Shown here in pieces: positions 6,983 through 8,988 of a DNA stretch of 8,988 bases. The DNA lies in the NCBI GenBank assembly GCA_913054115.1, contig CAJXIS010000071.1, forward strand, positions 1 to 8,988, read 5' to 3'. The translations under genes and the position numbers were made by a program. Source of the stretch: an uncultured Acidimicrobiaceae bacterium. Lineage in GTDB: Bacteria; Actinomycetota; Acidimicrobiia; Acidimicrobiales; MedAcidi-G1. Position 1 is the stretch's first letter; each line of letters opens with the position of its first letter. Below the pieces are notes generated by a model. That model made no database searches and was not told where the DNA came from. It saw only the letters and a list, made by a program, of their open reading frames with translations.

Positions 6983-8443
6983 ATGGGCGACCCACGCGGC
7001 TTCCTCAAACACGACCGCCTCCTTCCGGAACGACGATCGGTGCCGGTCCGGCTCCGGGACTGGAAAGAGGTCTACGAGCCCTTCCCTGCGAACGACCTCC
7101 AGAAGCAGGCCAGCCGGTGCATGGACTGCGGCATCCCGTTCTGCAACGACGGCTGTCCGCTCGGAAACCTCATTCCCGACTGGAACGACCTCATCTACCG
7201 GGAGCACTGGCAGGAGGCCTCCGAACGCCTGCACGCCACGAACAACTTCCCGGAGTTCACCGGCCGCCTCTGCCCGGCGCCCTGCGAAACCGCCTGCGTG
7301 CTCGGCATCAACGAGCCGCCGGTGACCATCAAGCAGGTCGAGGTCGGCATCGTGGACCGTGCCTGGGCCGAGGGCTGGATCCAACCGCTACCGCCCCAGG
7401 AGCGCACGGGACGGCAGGTGGCGGTGATCGGCTCGGGACCCGCCGGGCTGGCCGCCGCCCAACAGTTGACGCGGGCCGGCCACGATGTCGTCGTGTTCGA
7501 GCGCGCCGACCGGATCGGCGGCCTCCTGCGCTACGGAATCCCCGAGTTCAAGATGGAGAAGCGTCACCTGGACCGTCGTCTCGCCCAGATGGAGGCGGAG
7601 GGCACCGGGCTCCGCACGAATGTCGAGGTCGGCACCGACCTCTCGGTCGAGGACCTGCGGTCGGACTACGACGCCGTCGTCCTCGCCTGCGGCGCCACCC
7701 AGTGGCGCGACCTTCCGATTCCCGGACGCCAGCTCGACGGCGTGTACCAGGCCATGGAGTACCTCCCGTGGGGCAACCGCCTCCAGGCGGGCGACATCGA
7801 CCGCTCGCCGATCGACGCAGCCGGAAAGGACGTCATCATCATCGGCGGCGGCGATACCGGCGCCGACTGCCTGGGCACCGCACACCGGCAGGGGGCTGCG
7901 TCGATCCACCAGTTCGAGATCATGCCCCGGCCCTCCGATGACCGCCCCGACGCCAACCCGTGGCCCACCTGGCCGATGCTCTACCGCGTCTCGTCGGCCC
8001 ACGAAGAGGGTGGTGAGCGCGTCTTCGCCGTCAACACCGAAGAGTTCCTGGGCGAAGGGGGCCGCCTGACCGGGCTCCGCACCCACCGGGTGGAGCAGGT
8101 GTTCACCGACGGCCGCATGTCCTTCGAGCCCATCGAGGACAGCAACGAGGTGTTCCCTGCCGACCTGGTGTTCCTCGCCATGGGCTTCACCGGCCCAGAA
8201 CAGGGCCCCCTGACCGAGGGGCTGGGCGTCGACCTCGACGCCCGTGGCAACGTCGCCCGCGACGCCGCCTACGCCACCAATGTCGAAGGCGTGTACGTCT
8301 GCGGCGACATGGGGCGGGGGCAGTCGCTCATCGTGTGGGCCATCGCCGAGGGGCGCTCGTGCGCCGCCGAGGTGGACCGCCACCTGACGGGTGCCACCCG
8401 CCTGCCATCACCGATCGCACCGACCGCAGCGCCACTGCGCTGA
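6983..8443 (+). CDS. gltD: Glutamate synthase (NADPH) small subunit, beta chain
   Basis: The FAD-containing small subunit of GOGAT oxidises NADPH and sends electrons through Fe-S clusters to the FMN and 3Fe-4S centre of GltB. At 486 residues it is close to the family norm of about 480. The N-terminal Fe-S domain shows C46, C49, C54 and C58 (CMDCGIPFCNDGCPLG) and C97, C101 and C105 (CPAPCETAC), the cysteine set that holds two 4Fe-4S clusters at the subunit interface. The FAD dinucleotide fold has VIGSGPAGLAAAQ (G150, G152, G155). The NADPH fold has IIIGGGDTGADC (G288-G290, G293). The second FAD motif, VYVCGDMGRGQSLIVWAI, is at 438-453. The gene starts 10 bp after gltB and forms an operon with it. 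Related GltD-like subunits occur in other oxidoreductases (for example dihydropyrimidine dehydrogenase), but direct linkage to gltB settles the role. The last 15 or so residues are proline/alanine-rich and look unconserved. Confidence 0.97.
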   Translation: MGDPRGFLKHDRLLPERRSVPVRLRDWKEVYEPFPANDLQKQASRCMDCGIPFCNDGCPLGNLIPDWNDLIYREHWQEASERLHATNNFPEFTGRLCPAPCETACVLGINEPPVTIKQVEVGIVDRAWAEGWIQPLPPQERTGRQVAVIGSGPAGLAAAQQLTRAGHDVVVFERADRIGGLLRYGIPEFKMEKRHLDRRLAQMEAEGTGLRTNVEVGTDLSVEDLRSDYDAVVLACGATQWRDLPIPGRQLDGVYQAMEYLPWGNRLQAGDIDRSPIDAAGKDVIIIGGGDTGADCLGTAHRQGAASIHQFEIMPRPSDDRPDANPWPTWPMLYRVSSAHEEGGERVFAVNTEEFLGEGGRLTGLRTHRVEQVFTDGRMSFEPIEDSNEVFPADLVFLAMGFTGPEQGPLTEGLGVDLDARGNVARDAAYATNVEGVYVCGDMGRGQSLIVWAIAEGRSCAAEVDRHLTGATRLPSPIAPTAAPLR

Positions 8444-8470
8444 GCCGCCTACCGCATCGTCGGCGCTCAG
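8440..8470. terminator. Inverted repeat spanning the gltD and hydrolase stop codons
   Basis: The left arm CTGAGCCGCC (8440-8449) pairs with the right arm GGCGCTCAG (8462-8470): six pairs, a one-base C bulge, then three pairs, enclosing a 12-base loop. The arms include the gltD stop (TGA, 8441-8443) and the reverse-strand hydrolase stop (TCA, 8467-8469). It covers the whole 22-bp gap between the convergent genes and is the only candidate for a shared transcription end. No T-run follows on either strand, so a standard intrinsic terminator is not assured. Confidence 0.35.
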
Positions 8471-8988
8471 AAGGGTTGCGCGTCGATGAAGCCGAGGGCT
8501 GCGTCGATGAAGCCGAAGTCCTTCGGGGTGGCGAAGTGGTCGACCCCCGGGAGCATCACGAGCCCCGCGTCGGGCAGCGCATCGACCAGTGGCTCGGCCG
8601 GCCCGGCATCGTCCCGTTCGCCGAGGACGACCAGGACCGGCACGTCGACTGCGCCCAGCAACTCCGGGGTGAGGGGACCCCGGTCGGGTCGCTCGAGGAA
8701 CGCCGCCAGGGCCTCCCGGTCGGCGTCGTCGGCCTCGGGGAGGCGTGCGAAGTAGGCGAGTTGCGGGTGCTCCGCCTGGCCGCTCCTCACGGCCTCGACG
8801 ACCGCCTCGGTCCTCCAGTCGTCGGGCGCCATGAGTCGGGCGCCGACTCCCGCCACCACGAGGCGGTTGAAGCGACCGGGGTGACGGGAGGCCAGGACCA
8901 GGAGCGTGCGCGCCCCGTACGAGAAGCCGATGGCGTCCACCGGTTCCTCGGGCAGCGCAGCCAGGACATGTTCCTCGAGGCCCCGGTA
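8467..8988 (-). CDS. Alpha/beta-fold hydrolase, C-terminal part (5' end outside window)
   Basis: A likely serine hydrolase of the alpha/beta-fold superfamily, substrate unknown. The reading frame is open to the right edge, so the N-terminus is missing; 173 residues are visible. The nucleophile elbow is intact as GFSYGA (Ser at visible residue 23), followed by a typical helix and strand (LASRHPGRFNRLVVAG). A cap-like helical stretch spans about residues 52-112. The acid residue is probably the first Asp of VLGERDDAGP (126), and the catalytic His is in LPGVDHFATP (151). A GTG at 8940 could be read as a start, but it would begin six codons before the nucleophile and lose the upstream strands, so it is not the true start. 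The C-terminus carries a near-duplicate heptad (GFIDAAL then GFIDAQP). Esterase, lipase or other hydrolase roles are equally possible. Convergent with gltD; no functional link is apparent. Confidence 0.87.
   Translation of the reverse strand, partial: YRGLEEHVLAALPEEPVDAIGFSYGARTLLVLASRHPGRFNRLVVAGVGARLMAPDDWRTEAVVEAVRSGQAEHPQLAYFARLPEADDADREALAAFLERPDRGPLTPELLGAVDVPVLVVLGERDDAGPAEPLVDALPDAGLVMLPGVDHFATPKDFGFIDAALGFIDAQPF
8480..8516. repeat. 16-bp direct repeat with 21-bp period inside hydrolase C-terminus
   Basis: The string GCGTCGATGAAGCCGA occurs at 8480-8495 and again at 8501-8516, identical in both copies. The 21-bp period equals seven codons, so the hydrolase frame is kept and the protein carries two copies of GFIDA near its end. 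It looks like a small tandem duplication near the stop codon, probably made by replication slippage. Confidence 0.85.

Noticed and set aside
4246..7008. A 920-codon open frame on the minus strand, antisense to gltB and the gltD start
   Set aside because: Its translation is low-complexity, rich in G, D, V, R and L, with no recognisable motif. It is antisense to a gene with every expected GOGAT motif and arises from G/C-biased third positions.
8467..8940. Hydrolase as a complete gene starting at the GTG at 8940
   Set aside because: This start would fall six codons before the nucleophile elbow and omit the N-terminal half of the fold. The frame continues to the window edge with plausible coding sequence.

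Overview
The window is GC-rich, tightly packed DNA. Third codon positions are strongly G/C-biased, and long spurious open frames lie antisense to the real genes. The gene set and protein styles (actinobacterial-type GltB/GltD, an M18 aminopeptidase, TrkH) suggest a high-GC actinobacterium, possibly of the Acidimicrobiia type. That assignment rests on impression, not on a search. This looks like a core metabolic region: I see no insertion sequence, phage gene, CRISPR array, tRNA or rRNA.

Layout from left to right: (1) positions 1-840, plus strand: the C-terminal part of a TrkH-type potassium transporter cut by the window edge. (2) 844-2094, minus strand: a complete M18-family metallo-aminopeptidase, convergent with trkH and separated from it by only 3 bp. 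(3) 2095-2328: a 234-bp divergent intergenic region, the only sizeable non-coding stretch. It carries promoters for both flanking genes and several inverted repeats. (4) 2329-6972, plus strand: gltB, the large subunit of glutamate synthase. (5) 6983-8443, plus strand: gltD, the small subunit, 10 bp downstream behind a strong Shine-Dalgarno sequence. (6) 8467-8988, minus strand: the C-terminal part of an alpha/beta hydrolase, convergent with gltD and cut by the right edge.

How the genes work together: gltB and gltD form an operon for the two-subunit NADPH-dependent glutamate synthase (GOGAT). GltD passes electrons from NADPH through FAD and Fe-S clusters to GltB. GltB hydrolyses glutamine and channels the ammonia onto 2-oxoglutarate, giving two glutamates. 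This is the assimilatory half of the glutamine synthetase/GOGAT cycle. The aminopeptidase, transporter and hydrolase are neighbours with no evident functional link to it.

I did not find a convincing undescribed system. The most interesting region is the gltB leader. It contains a nested set of potential helices that ends close to, or covers, possible start sites. Smaller curiosities are inverted repeats spanning both convergent stop-codon pairs, a seven-residue tandem duplication at the hydrolase C-terminus, and an apparently leaderless promoter for the aminopeptidase.
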